Origin: Rotaria sordida | Lineage: Eukaryota > Rotifera > Eurotatoria > Philodinida > Philodinidae | Assembly: GCA_905250125.1 (NCBI GenBank) | Contig: CAJNOL010000312.1 | Span: forward strand, 99,581 to 163,580 | Length of the DNA: 64,000 bases | Reading direction: 5' to 3' | Shown here: positions 25,666 to 39,107 of the stretch, in pieces | Position numbering within the stretch: position 1 is the stretch's first letter | How the letters are laid out: every line of letters begins with the position of its first letter | Made by a program: the position numbers and the translations under genes | Notes under the pieces: generated by a model | Database searches by the model: none | What the model was told of the DNA's origin: nothing | The model's input: only the letters and a program-made list of their open reading frames with translations

Positions 25666-25833
25666 CTTATTTTATTGATGTTTTGTCGAAAAAAACAACA
25701 TATCACTTGCTTAATAACATGTACAAATACTTGAAATATAATATGAATTAGGTAATCATGTGTATTATTGACTTTTAATGTTGTTTCAACATAGTTATTA
25801 TTTTTCCTACTGAATCAAGTTTTTCGAATTAAA

Positions 25834-26047
25834 ATGAAATCTATTTGTAAGTCTCACTTATTTTTTTCTGTGTGATTCATGTAAAATTTATTTATTAGAT
25901 AAATATTTTCGCATCAACACAGATCTATCAAAAAACATTCAAATAAATTCATTTCTTTCAAAACATAAACCAAAATGCCATCTATATTTATCTACAGAAG
26001 ATAATGTTACTGGATATGATCCAGATGATACAAAACAATTTAGATGA
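25834..26047 (+). CDS. Possible tiny two-exon gene, 53 aa
   Basis: Exon 1 (25834-25846) is ATG plus ten bases and ends at a consensus donor (T|GTAAGT). Exon 2 (25899-26047) begins after TTTATTAG and runs to TGA. The phases match and give a 53-residue basic/polar peptide (MKSIYKYFRINTDLSKN..., ending DDTKQFR). Its codon usage looks like neighbouring real exons and its 52-bp intron is typical of this genome. There is no signal peptide. It could instead be a relic exon of a decayed gene. Function unknown. Confidence 0.4.
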
Positions 26048-27012
26048 TCATTTTAGTCAATATTTAATATACGAATAAGCAAGATATATCATACGTGGAA
26101 TGAAATTAAAAGTCAAACTGAAATTTTGCATATAATACTAAGAAAAGACGCATGCATTATAGATGATCTGTAGCCTTTTTATTTACAACCATAAAGATGA
26201 TAATATCATCTGTTCTTTATTGTGGCAAAACGCACCAAGATACGTGCCTTGAATGATTTAGTGGTCATAAAAATAGAAACAACTTTTGTACTTTACGGAC
26301 ATTTCGATGTAAGTTGTGATGAAAACAAGAGAAAAAGCTTTAATTAGGATTTTTGTGTTGGAATTAAATTCATAAATTCTTTTTTTTTTGTCATTATGAA
26401 AAATTGTTCGCATTATCATGACTTGTTCTATAAGATCAATAGTAATTTTCTATACCCATTGTTTTTTTTCCTATGACTGATTACGTGTGACATCTAGACA
26501 AGAAGACATACTATGGTACAATAAGCGACATTCTTATGTCTTGAACTTCTTGACTCGAACTCGAACTATACCCCTTCGAAATTAATGCGTTAAATCACGA
26601 GTTAATCATACCATAAACACGTACCTTTCAATAACAAAAACAAGAAAATCATCATTTATCTAATAAGATAAATATCGGTACGACTAAAGATCATTGACTA
26701 TTGATCGCTATACAAAACCTTGTCGTTATTTTCTGTTGTTTTGTTTTTATTCAAAATGGAAATAAATTTGTATGATTTTTTTCTTTCTTCTATATTTCTT
26801 TTCTAGTCATTACAATATTATATATTTTTGTTTTCTTGTCAGTAAATCAATCAAATAATGAAATTCATTCTATTATGGTTAGCAACATTTACTGTTTTAT
26901 TATTTGTCAATAAATTACATTTTATATAACATTTTGTTTTATATATCTATATAAATCTTGATTTTGTCTTTATGGATGATTTATAATTTATAACACAAAA
27001 ACAAAAACAAAA

Positions 27013-30000
27013 ATGATTCGTCGAATTGTCTGTGATGTTGAATTTTGTGTAATTGTTAAAGAAAAATTAAATCCTTGTGATAGTGTACTTGTAACTGGCT
27101 CATGTGAACAATTAGGTGAATGGTTACCAAATCGTTGTGTACCATTAAATCGTACAGATAAAAATGATGAAGGTGAAATTTGGTCAACTAATATTAAAAT
27201 TTATGGAACACAAAAAATTTCTTATCGATATTTAATTGCGCAAATTGTACGAATTGATGATGATTTAAATTTAATTATTAAAAAATGTAAGTTAAATGAA
27301 TAAAAAACCAAAAACTTTTTTTGTAAATTAGGTTTCTTTTTTTTTTGCTGTTTATCTATAGGGGAAACATTTAAAACAGCACGTCAAATATCATTGAATA
27401 ATCATTGGATGAATGAATGTGATAATGGAGTATCATCCTTAACAAATACACCAGTTGATAATGAACAACCTGATGAATATCCAGCTATATTTGGTTGTTA
27501 TAAAGGTGAATGTCGTACTGATATTGGTTGGTTAACTGGTCAAAGAGAAATTCAACTTCGTTTTCATTCAAATACTTTACAATTATGGTCATCGAAATTA
27601 CGTAATAGTAAAATGTCATTAAAAGTTTCACCTATTGGTATGTTGTTGTTTTGCTTTTTTTTGTATGAAGTAAATTTTAATAGAAAAATGATTTTTAGAT
27701 TTAAATTATCAACAAGAAAATGAAGAAATTTCATCAGATTTACCTGGTCAACTATATGCACCAACATCAAAAGTATTTATACAGTCAGCTATATTACGTT
27801 TATCTGGTTGTGAAGCTAATATTCAAAGTGATTATGGTGCTATTATTGAAAAAGATGATTATATGATTGTTAAAATTCAAACATTTGAACCAGAAAATGT
27901 TGCATATCATATTGATTTTTATCTTGTTGATGAATTAACAACATTAAGAAAACATATTGGTTTTGCATATGTTTTACCAGTACATTCAAATCTTGAATTA
28001 GCAGATAATAAACATCTTAATCGTATTGTACCTATTATTGGACTTAAACATAATCCGTTCGTATTATTATTAAAAGAAAACATACAACATTGAATTTTCT
28101 TTTGTTTTTAATTTTAGTATTGGTCAAATAAAAATTGATGTTTTATTAATAACACCATTAGAAGGTGTTCAACAAAAGTTTCTTGTTTCACCATCAAAAT
28201 ATTGGCGTCAAGGTCGACGACCAGTTAATGTTGGTCATCGAGGTTTAGGTAAAAAAAATATTATTTAAACTTTTCAGAATGAGATTATTCAATTGATTCT
28301 ATTTTATATTCAAATTTTTTGTAATATATTTTCAATATATGATAGTCTCGAAAAACAATTTCCATTGCAAACTAAATATTCGTATCTGATACGAAATTGT
28401 TTTTTTTGTTTTGCTGGTGAATGACAAGCTGTCAGCCTAAGCGATTTCCCAGTAGAGGTTCGACCTATTCTTATATCTCATTAACTATCATATTTATCAA
28501 AAATCTATCTATCAAATTACTTACGAGCGAAATAGTAGAATATAATCAAGCAAACAACATTAATGAGCATGTAGAATTGTTAATGATCATGAATGCATAA
28601 TATATTTCGCTATTAAAAAGAAGGCCTGTAGCAGAGATGAAAGCGATCTGAGTAGGCCAGATTCATCAATCTAAAATCCACATCGGTATGGATTCCATCT
28701 CTGGGTTGTAATACATATATGTATCACATTCATCCTGAAATGATTAAAACGATTGATTAATTAATAAATTTCGTTTTTTTCTATTAGGTAAAACAAATAC
28801 TGAACATATTCCATGTAAAACTCAATCATCATCATCATCATCATCAAATGATTCAAATAAACAACGTATTATGGATAATACAGCACCGATACTTCCACCA
28901 ACAACACGACCTGTTCAAACAAAATTTGTTAGTGAAAATACATTAGCTTCATTTAAAGGTGCTTTTCAACTTGGTTTTGATTTTGTTGAATTTGATGTAC
29001 AATTAGCTAAAGATAAAATACCTGTTGTTTATCATGATTTTCAAGTTGCTATTACACTTAAACGTAAAGGACAAGAAGCTGAATTATTTGTTGTACCTGT
29101 TAAAGATTTAACATTACCACAATTACAATCATTAAAAATATATCATGCAAGTAAAACTGATGTATCAAAAGTTGATGAAGAATTTGATGATGATGATCAA
29201 ACAACTATAAATAATAATACAAATTTAACAGGAATATCAAATTCATCAAATAATCTTGATAATCAACAAATAATTTCAACAAATCAATTAAAACAACAAC
29301 AACAAGATGATAAAAAATTTCGTTCATTATTTCCAACATTACACGAACTTTTTGAAACACTTGATCCACATCTTGGATTTAATGTTGAAATAAAATATGC
29401 TATGGAATATCGACAAGGTGGAAGTGAACAAAATCATTATTTTGAACGTAATGAATACATTGATTGTATTCTTCGATGCCTTATTACTTATGGTAAATAG
29501 AAAATGAACAGAGAAGATTTCTTCTCTTCGTTTTATATACAATGTGAAGCATGGCATTTATATAGTTCTTCGCGAATTTTAATACTCTTTCAATGGCTTG
29601 ATGAAAGTATCAAGATCGAAGCGATTTCATTTTTCTGTTTTTGATCTTTTTGAGAACATTCAATTTCATAATTCCCGATGACTGTCAAGAGTGAAAGGGT
29701 TCCTTCTCTATCGAAACCCATGTGCGAGACCAAGTTTTTTGATCCTAGTCATAGTTTCGACAAATCTGGTCTAAACTCAGTCCTGATAACTAGGATCTCT
29801 ATTAAGAACAGTTAATCATAAATAATGAATCATATAGACGATGAAACGATAAATTGATAGCGTTGTTTAGAAATATGTTGATAGAATTCTCTTCCCAATA
29901 ATTTGTAATATCTACTTTTCACGTCCTTGTATATTTAGAACAGTTGATGATTGATCGAAACATATGTTTTCAATTACAGTGACAAGAAAGAAATTTGTTT

Positions 30001-30923
30001 TTATAAACTATAAATATCTTCCCAGGGAAATACACGTTTCGTTATTAATTGTAGAAACGATTATTCGTTTTTTTATGAGATATTGATTTTTATCGAGAAT
30101 TGACATTCAAAGTTTTACATGGCATTTTACAGTCGAATACCATCTTGTTATTTCTATTTTCTTTAGCTGGTAAACGTGTTATACTCTTATCAACATTTGA
30201 TCCTGATTGTGCCTCAATGCTTCGTCGTAAACAAACATTATTTCCAGTATTATTTTTAACACAAGGTGAAAAAGGTGATTGGCCACAATTTTTAGATATT
30301 CGAACATGGTCAATTGATATTGGTCTATGTTTTATTGTTGCTGAACATTTATCAGGTTTAGCTGCACCAGCACTTGATATTCTTTCAAATAAAGATTTTG
30401 TTAAACATGTTAAAGATAATGGAAAATTATTATTTGTTTGGGGTGATGAAGCAAGTAAGATTGAATTTGAAAGAAAGAAACAACGCATCTATGTTTTATT
30501 ATTTTGATTAAGGTGAAAAAGATGTATCAAAATGTTTATTAGAATTACGTGTTGATGGTTTAATATTTGATCATGTTGCTGAATTTAAAGAAGAACATTC
30601 AACAACAGAAAATCTCTTTATTTGTAAGTAATTTAATTTAAAAAGAAATTGAAAAATAAAGATTTTTTTTTTTTTGTTAAATAATTTTAGCGGAAGAACG
30701 TGAAGAATTAGAAGTCCTTAATAATTTTCGTCAAAAACAACTTGAATTGCAACATAATCAATTATTACAGGAACTTGAACGATTAAAAGCTGCACGAGAA
30801 GTAACAACTTTATTAGAATCAACAATAAATACATCATCAACAAATCAACTTTCTAAAGTCTCAACAAATTTAGGACAAGATCAATCATCTATAACAGATT
30901 CAAATTTTAAACATGTTATGTGA
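27013..30923 (+). CDS. GPCPD1: Glycerophosphocholine phosphodiesterase GPCPD1-like (CBM20 + GDPD)
   Basis: Hydrolyses glycerophosphocholine to glycerol-3-phosphate and choline in the cytosol. Eight exons (27013-27286, 27362-27637, 27699-28056, 28118-28248, 28788-29492, 30167-30454, 30513-30623, 30691-30923) join in phase to 791 residues. An N-terminal CBM20 starch-binding-type domain (about 5-110) contains SVLVTGSCEQLGEW. The GDPD domain (about 341-725) begins HRGLG, then ENTLASF, VEFDVQLAKD, PVVYHD (catalytic His near 430), NVEIKYA and FLTQG, and ends WGDEAS...LRVDGLIFDHVAEF. An Asp/Asn/Gln-rich insertion lies between PVKDLTLPQLQSLKIY and the PTLHELFE segment. A Glu/Gln-rich coiled-coil tail (about 726-775) is extra relative to the 672-residue human protein. 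Intron 3 uses a weak GTTCGT donor, chosen because it restores the conserved Pro-Ile-Gly junction. Confidence 0.92.
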
Positions 30924-31227
30924 CTAGATCATATTTGTCAATATCGAGAAATATTTTTCATCTGTATACTTTATGTTTTCTTAGTGATAATCTCTTTTTT
31001 TTTTTCTTTTTCTCATATATAAAGTTCTCACTTAATTCTATAATCTTATTCTCCTGAATTTTTTTTGTATTTTAAAAAGAAAAAACAAAGAACCAATCAT
31101 TCTATTATTGTGATTTATTAATTATTATATATATATATAACTGAAATGTAAACAAATAATAGGCAATATGACATTTATTACAATAGAACAAATAATATGA
31201 CTTTATTTTTAATTATAGATCATATTA

Positions 31228-31500
31228 ATGATTATACGTATTATTAATAGTTTATTAGAAGTTTTAACTCGACCATATATTTATATACAAAAATATATTC
31301 TTGTTGCATTTCAATCACATTTACCAATACATTTTGATGAAAAATCATGGTATATTTTATTTGGTTTTATGACTTTTTTGGCATTTATTGTTGCTTATAT
31401 ACTTAGTCGATATATAACATTACAAGATGCCGATGATGATCCTGTTTATCAACGTGCACAATTTTTTTCCATGCAAAGAAAACATCGAAAAGTGACTTGA
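31228..31500 (+). CDS. Small single-span membrane protein, 90 aa
   Basis: Single-exon ORF, function unknown. The N-terminal half is amphipathic and hydrophobic (residues 1-30). A clear membrane helix lies at about 42-62 (SWYILFGFMTFLAFIVAYIL), followed by a short polar tail (about 63-90) with DADDDP and a basic end. It may be a small endoplasmic reticulum or mitochondrial membrane protein. The absence of introns and its small size lower confidence; codon usage matches real genes here. Confidence 0.55.
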   Translation: MIIRIINSLLEVLTRPYIYIQKYILVAFQSHLPIHFDEKSWYILFGFMTFLAFIVAYILSRYITLQDADDDPVYQRAQFFSMQRKHRKVT

Positions 31501-32580
31501 ATCAGAATAGATGTATAAAATTTTGTTTTCTTTAGTCATTTAAAAAAAATAAACAACCTAGTCAATACTTATTAATAAAAAAAAGAAAACATTGTAAATT
31601 GTCAGGAATATTCATAATGACTACTACTTTTATTCACATGCATCAATGATATATTAGCTGACAGCAACGACGCATCCTTCGCATTATACTTTCATGTTAT
31701 TTCTATTTTTTGCATTGATACAGAATCTATTCGTGTGTGCAACTGCGTGCTTAAGGAGCTTTTTTCCAGCTTGGGGAAATCTTCAAAAGGCGGCTGAAAA
31801 AAGTCTTTCTTGTAGAGCTCAGAATGAAATATTAGTATACAGCTTCTTGAATTTAAGTTTGATAGAAAGTAATAATATTGCTGCTTTTTATTGACTATGC
31901 TCGAATTAGGACTGTAATTAATGAATAATTAATAAAAATTAGTGTTTTCTTTCTAATGCGAGTTTGCGTTCGTTAGAGAGAAGGTCTTTTTCATTTCGTT
32001 TTCTTCGATGGTAAGATAAACCGAGGAAATTTTCCATTTTTGGTCGCAGATTCTGAATTTCTGATTATTTGTAATGTGTGTTATGTTCAACTGTGCAGAA
32101 AAGAGTTCTTTTTATGTATCAATAAATTATCATTGAAAGATCTTTATAAATTAAAGAAATTACTCTATATATTTGCAATGATAATTTTAATGAATTCCAC
32201 TAGAAAGACTTAATCTATCAATAATAAATTTATTAAATATGAATAAATTGCGTGTTAAAGAATTATATTACTATACAACATGTTCGTCTTATGTAATCAT
32301 TAAGTGATAATAAAATATCACATCTTATAATTGATTTTATTCAAATTGAATTTAATTTATTATCATCATTAGCATCGTAGATTAAACAAGTAAACTAACA
32401 ATTTAGAAAAAAAATCATTTACAATCGTAGAAATAGAAAAACTGCCATATTCATTTCATCATTCAAGAAAAAAAACGTTGATATTTGATTTAAATAATGA
32501 ATGATTGTATGCTTTGCTTTTAACGATTGTTACTATTTTGTTTGACATTTAAAAAAAAAGCGCATATATCAAATAAATGA
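31501..32580. other. Intergenic, no gene seen
   Basis: About 1.1 kb of AT-rich spacer. A 66-codon ORF at 31694-31894 has no recognisable content. Confidence 0.4.
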
Positions 32581-33862
32581 ATGCTGCAAACAGATACTCA
32601 GTCTCGTTTATATTGTGTTCATTATGTACCAGCAAATATTGATTGTTCAGATTGTCATTCAACCGAGAAAGACTACAAAAATCGACCACTCTATGCTCCT
32701 TTATATGTTCCTCTACCCAATTTACCTACTGTGCTTGATAATTCACAATTAAAATTACCTAATGCTTTCTATGTACCATTCAACGAAAATCCAAATAATC
32801 AAAAATCAAAAAACAATTCTTCAAATTATGTCCTATTAGATGATTGTGTCGAAATAAATACAAAGAATGGTATTGTTCGAGTACCTCGATCAACACTTGT
32901 TCAACGATCTTGTTTAAATGAATCTAATAAACATAATAATCAATTATCAACAAAAAAATCTATTTGTAATTTACAACAAATATTTCCTGGTGATTTTCAA
33001 AAACATGCACATCGTTTTACACGTAGTTTTAGTTGGAAAACTAAACCAGAAGAACCACCATTTACACAAATGCAACCATTACCAAAACTTATTAAACGAC
33101 CAGGTTATGTAGAAATATGTTGTAAAAGTTAGTTTTTAAATATTAAATTATTAATGATTAAATAAAAATTGATTTTAAGATATTTGTTGGCCAACACATC
33201 AACTTTGTTTATGTTGTACACGAAATGTTGCTGAAAGTTGTCGTAAATGGTCTAAATCAACAGGAGAATATGATTATATTGATGCATGTTGGTCATCATG
33301 TGCATTATGTTCAGATGATGCATATAAAATACTCAATACACCTATTGTTTATAATGAGAAAATTATTGATCCAGAATTTTTATTACCACTTGATGCTGAA
33401 TTACTCTATTATTCAATACAATCAGCAAAACGTCAACAAGTGAAACAACAAAATTTACCAACTGAATCCATATTTACTCAACAACAATCACAAATATCAG
33501 AAAATCAACAAGATAATATAATACCATTTGCTACTGACCAGAATGATTCAAAAGAGTTGCCATCACCAGCAGCAGCAGCACAGAATCAAGAAAGTACGAT
33601 AAAATCTGAAATATTCAATATACCATTGCAAGAACAACAACAACCAATCACACCATTACCAATAATAACAACGACTGTAGATAAGTTAAAAGAGCCGCAA
33701 ATAGTCAAGTCTTCAAAATCCGTTAGAGATAAAAAATCATTACAATTCACACGAAAGAAGAATCATAGAAAAAAACGAACTAAAAAACCTAGTCGATCAC
33801 GAAGTTCTTCTAAAAAAAGATCAAAAAATCGTTCTAAAAGAAAATTGAAATCAAAAACATAA
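32581..33862 (+). CDS. Unrecognised Cys-rich protein with basic Arg/Ser/Lys tail
   Basis: Function unknown. Exons 32581-33127 and 33180-33862 join in phase to 409 residues. The N-terminal part has CVHYVP and CSDCHS. The middle (about 180-240) has clustered Cys and Trp (WPTHQLCLCCTRNV, DACWSSCALC), which suggests a small zinc-binding or disulfide module. A Gln/Pro/Thr-rich stretch follows. The last 45 residues are Lys/Arg/Ser-rich (KKNHRKKRTKKPSRSRSSSKK), a probable nuclear localisation or nucleic-acid-binding tail. There is no signal peptide, which favours an intracellular zinc-binding protein. Confidence 0.65.
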
Positions 33863-35780
33863 CTAATATTCATTTAAAATTTTCAATAATTAAAGCCAGA
33901 TACAACGTCTTGTCTTCTCAGACTAAACATTCAAATGAACCTGTTTCACATATCTGATTGATTCAATTGGAAAGTAACAGTTGTAAGAGCAATACTAATA
34001 AAAAAATCAATCATCTTGAAAAATACTCAAAACATAAATATTACAAGGATTTTGTTAATCAATTTTATAGTCGATTATCAATGCTAATATAATTATCTAC
34101 TAGTGCCCTCTGGATGCAAAATTTAAACATCTAATTATAGAACTATACTTCAAAGATTTTCTCATTTACATATTAGTATGTGAGGATTTTATAAGAAAAA
34201 TAAGTAAAAATTCAAAACATGATCAGAAGATATATACGTACGTAAAGTGACGTTATAATATGTCTACTTGTTCTGTTTTTAATAAACTGAGAATTTTATT
34301 TATTGTTGTTCATAATTTCTATGAATAAAACTGATGCAAAAATGACTATTGCTTTGTGCATCATTAAGTTCGCCAGGAAAAGATGAAAGACTATAATAAT
34401 AATACATTAGACTGTGGGTTCTTCTAGCATATATTGCTTTTCCTTTCAAATTAAAATTCTTTTGTTGTTAAAGAAAATGTCAAAACATTAATGTATTTTG
34501 ACCTTGCCAGTATTTTATTTCTTATATTTACTGGAACTATTCTTTTGCAAACTCAAAAGAAATTGATTCCATTTCAAATTACTCTTTGTACCAATCTACA
34601 AATAGATGACACAATTAAACTTCATTCATTTGAATGTATGCCTAATTTCAATATTGAATATAATGACGAATGCCTAGGGACAAGAACTGTGAAATAAAAA
34701 TTCTTTGTCAATCCTCTTGCAATTTTATAATTGCCAAACTATAAAAAAACAACACATTATCCACGAGGTTTTCTTGTTTTCACATCTACATCAATGAAGA
34801 AATGTGTGTAGATGGAATATTTGGTTGTGTAAACTCTATGACAAAAAAAAAATACGTCACTCTAATTAATAACAATGATGAAGCTGTTAGAAAATTGACT
34901 GTCTATTTTCAAATTTCCGAAGAAATTATCATAGTTCTATTGATAGTTCCTCTCGACAACTTGCTATGTCTCTTTCTCTTATTTTTCTAGTTATTGTTAT
35001 GAAGAATACTTGAGAAGATAGTTAAAAACAACCATTTTTAAGACTGCAATTAATAAATTATTTTTTTTCTAGTAATATATATTGTAATAAAAATAAACGT
35101 CTTGTTTCTTATAGGCATATGTTTAATCAATCGAGTGTCATCAAAACAATAGCTATAAACTATCTCTATAACAAATGTAATATAGGAGTTTATTTTGTAG
35201 ATTCTATATTAAGATATGATATGAAACCGAATTAATGAGGTTGAAAAATGTTGTAAATCTTTTATCTATAAAGACATGTTGACAGATATATATACATGTT
35301 AAGTGTGATAAACCGATATTTTATTGACGTTCTTTTTTTTTTTAATTAAAATGTAAATAATTGATAACATTGTTTTCATCATACACAAGTAGATTTTTTT
35401 TTTATAGGTGAAAAAAAATAATTTACTAGAAAATAGTTGCATTCATCTGAGATTATCATAAACTAGAATAAAAAATCAAAGATTCTGTCAAAAATGAAAT
35501 CATATTGAGAAAGCCTTCATTATATTCCCTAATGAATTACATTATTATTTTTTTTCTGATTGATTATTATAGTCATATTTACATAATTGTAAACAAAAAA
35601 AAGAAACTAAAAATTTTACAAAAGATAAATTGACTAATTCATTCTATAATATTTGACAAATTGTTGTTTTTTTTCGTTTTCTAAGAAAATAATTTACATT
35701 TATTTAATAATAACATTAAAAATTTAAACATTCAACTAATTTTCTTTTTTAATTAACATATACTTTACATTCTAATATAT
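33863..35780. other. Intergenic, possible decayed coding fragment
   Basis: About 1.9 kb. A 68-codon ORF at 34491-34697 starts with a signal-peptide-like stretch and has several Cys, but frames break just after it. It might be a relic of a secreted protein; I cannot identify it. The rest is AT-rich spacer. Confidence 0.3.
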
Positions 35781-36574
35781 TTAATAATAATATATAGTTA
35801 ACAATAAGCCAATAATCATAATTGATAATGATAACTTTAGATTTTGTGCTTTATTACAACCATCATATGCACAAAGTGACATAAAACCTTGTAAACGTAT
35901 AGAGCCATTCCAATCTTGAAAACCTTTTAATCGAAAATTGCCTGATGTTTCTAATAATTTTGTTGATTCCATAATATTATCAACAACACATGTACGATAA
36001 TAAATAACAGTATTTAAATAAGAAACATTGGCATCACCATCAATACTTAATATACGACCACTAATTTTTACACAAAATCGAGCCGGAAATGTTCCATTTT
36101 TGCCCATGGCCGTTGCCTGAATATATATATATATATACATTCAAGTTTCTTTTACTATTCAGTTTACAAGTCAATTAATTTTTTATTTATAAGTGTCCTA
36201 TGCCCTCATCATTTATAACGAACTCCACTAGCGGTAATCGAATTATTCAATTTATGCTCGAAGAGGAAAACAGAGCAGACGGAAATTAATTACTTTTGAC
36301 ATAAATATCAACAAAATTTTTCTTTTTACATATGTGAAATTTTATGATTTAAAATACAAGAAAGAAAAAAACAAATCATCATTATATTTACCTGACAATT
36401 TATTTGAACTGGATTAATTAATGATGAAAATGGATCTCGACAACCATCATCATTAGGATTTGTTGTCATACACTTATAACATGCTAATCCTTGACTAGAT
36501 ATTGGTTCAATTAATACAAATATATATAATATGAATACACTAAATTGTTCCCAATATTGAATATTTGATAACAT
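35781..36574 (-). CDS. Ly6/quiver (sleepless)-like GPI-anchored protein
   Basis: Probably a small extracellular GPI-anchored protein of the Ly6/uPAR three-finger class, similar in layout to insect quiver/sleepless, which modulates ion channels. Exons 36392-36574 and 35781-36116 join in phase to 172 residues. A signal peptide covers about 1-28. The mature start LACYKC, then GCRDPF and INC, match the quiver pattern. Later Cys residues are in FCVK, RTCVV and LCAYDGCN; the final CxxxxCN is a Ly6 hallmark. A hydrophobic C-terminus (about 152-172) fits a GPI attachment signal. The intron is 275 bp. The family call is confident, the orthology is not. Confidence 0.8.
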
Positions 36575-39107
36575 TCTATAATCGTCAAAATAAAATTTCT
36601 ATATTGATATGCACAAAAAGAAAATCATTTTAATCGAAAGTTTTTTCAAAGCAATAAATAACAATATATACCTTCTTTTTTTTTTGGTACTACTTCTTGT
36701 TCGACTGCTTACTAAAATGTTATATATGCCACTCTAAGTGATGGTAATTTTTTTTTTTTGAAAAATAACAGCAGTTGCGTTTCCTTTTTCTCTTGCTCAA
36801 CGAGTCATCATCATCAACAACATCTTTTTCTTTTCTTTCTCGTTTTACTATGTGTTTCTCAATACTGAAAAGTTCTTCTCCGTCGTTGCTCTATTTCTTC
36901 TTTCTCTGTAAGTCTGTGCTTGATGAAGACTTCGTCTTTTTTCTCTACTCTCAGTATCCTCTGCATCCCTCTCTCTTCTTAACTGCAGTCATGTAGAAAA
37001 ATTGAGTCATTGATTAGACACTAGCTCTCTATGATGTAGAGAGAATAAGAGAAATACTTCTTATAGCTAACATTTTTTTTTCTCTAGTTTTCATAATGAA
37101 ATGACGAGGCGTTGTTAACATGATTCTTTCGAGTCGCCATGACTGAGCTTTGTTTTTTGTCTTATTTCTTTTTTCCGGCCGTTTTTCTCTCTCCACTCTA
37201 TTACACATTAGAGAATATGTTGTCGATGCAAATAAATTGAACAGAAAAGAGTTGAGGTAAAGAAAACAATTTAGCTATTCTACTACAAATGATTTTTTTT
37301 TATGGAACATTCATGCTATCTTTTTATGATTAGCATAGAATTAGTTGTTTCGCTTTTTCATTTTCAAGTGTCATCTTAGTGAATCTAAGATGCTTGGAAA
37401 TGAGAATGTTTTAACGGAAAGAAAGGATGATCATGTACGAAAAAAAAAAAAAGTGTCTTAAAGCTCATTAGAAAGAAAGTATCAGGTGATTTTTGGACTT
37501 TTTTCTGGTAAGAAAACGATAATTCTCGCCTTCAGCCTCTAGATTTGTCACTCTAATACTATTCTTGTACTCTTGAGATTAATTTAAAAAGGTCACGTTC
37601 AATTAACCAGAAAAAAGAAATAAGATATGATAGAAGAATGTTTTTTAGCAATCAATCGATGATATATCTGTAGATTTTGAATAGCATATAAGAATAATTA
37701 TTTTTTTTTTTTTGTGTTTGTCATTTTCCGATAGAATTTATTGTTCGAAGATTTACTGATCTCATTTTGAGAAAATATGTGGTCGACTGAGTCTAACCTA
37801 AAGAAAAAAAAAAGTAATTTCATGATCGATCTCAAAACTGACGGCTTCAGTTCCGGAGCTAGCAAACTGTTTCCGGTTCCTTTTTTTTTCCTATTCAATT
37901 CTTTTCATACAAACAAATGATTGACATGCATTTCTCTCGCATATAAATATTGACTATTATATATTAATTTTAAAATTAAACTTGTATATTATCAATATTT
38001 GAATTACACAAACAATTTCACTTATGTCTCATCTACGTCTATCAATAGCATCGATTCAATTATAATATTTTACAGTTTTTTTTGTCTTGGTCACGACTAT
38101 TTTGTTTTAATTGAAAGAAAAAAAAAAGTAGATTAATTGGTAAAATATTTTTTCTTTCGTCATCTATCAATATATGTTCTTTATTATAAGTTATAATATC
38201 TTTGACATCTGTTGACACGTGTTCGTTCGATAAAATATGGTTAGATTAATGTCAATTTACGTGAAGTAAAAACCCGAATTAATCTTATTTGGTTTCTTAT
38301 GAAAAATGATCTGATAATTAACCTTTCTTTTCTTTTTTCATAGAAAAGAAAAAGAAAGACAAAAATATATATATATATGTGTATGTGCTATAATATATTC
38401 CATATGTAATTTCTAGTACTAAAATGCAATTTCTCGTGATGCTCTTGACATTTCTCAATTGTGATAATCTATTCTTACACATACTAAACAACACAAAAAC
38501 TATCTTTATTAGTGTATGTTGAATATTATTCTTTATAAAAAGAAAGTCGAATTTTAAAAGTTATATTAATTGAAAAATAACTCATATCGGGTGAAATATC
38601 ATAAATGGCTGTATTTTGATATTTTTATCATCCGATATATTCTATTACAAATATATGTCACAAGATGCAGCATGAAAAGCTCTTCAATTTACAAACAAAA
38701 ACTTACTGAATGTAAGGCATCTTTTGTTAAACGATCAATTCGTTTACTGATTGATGAAATAAGAAAAAGAAATTCCTTGTATACAAAACAACTTGTTCGC
38801 AACATCGAAAATTATTCAAACAGATTGTCGTCCATATATAAAATAAGTTTTTGTTTGAAAATCGCAAAACTTTTCATGCTACATGCAGTTATTCATTATG
38901 CACTCACTCGTTAGTCTATCAGATAAATGAACGTTAAATTTTACTCTAATAAATAAGTTGTTAATTATAGAAATCATTCATTTATTAATCATATGTAAAT
39001 TTTAGTGCGAATAATGTTCTAACATATAAATGTACATGTATTAAAAAACACTTAATACAATATTAATGAATAAAATATTAAAAAAAAAAACAAGAAAAAA
39101 AAACCTA
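36575..39107. other. Intergenic, no gene supported
   Basis: About 2.5 kb of AT-rich and CT-rich sequence. A 114-codon open frame at 38570-38914 lacks an early ATG and recognisable domains; I leave it uncalled. Confidence 0.35.

Larger units (their letters stand above)
22292..27012. other. Intergenic region with repeat relics
   Basis: About 4.7 kb, AT-rich. It holds an imperfect inverted repeat (24702-24858), a diverged SINE-like copy (about 25465-25665), a tRNA-like fragment near 25307-25345 and a possible tiny gene (25834-26047). Elsewhere I see nothing I can support. Confidence 0.45.

Noticed and set aside
28425..28480. A-box-like CAGCCTAAGCG and B-box-like GGTTCGACC in a GPCPD1 intron
   Set aside because: The spacing is too short for a tRNA and there is no acceptor stem.
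34491..34990. Possible secreted Cys-rich gene or pseudogene
   Set aside because: It has a signal-like start and Cys residues but frames break quickly and no family is recognisable; too weak to call.
38570..38914. 114-codon open frame
   Set aside because: No ATG near its start, no recognisable domain, AT-rich context.
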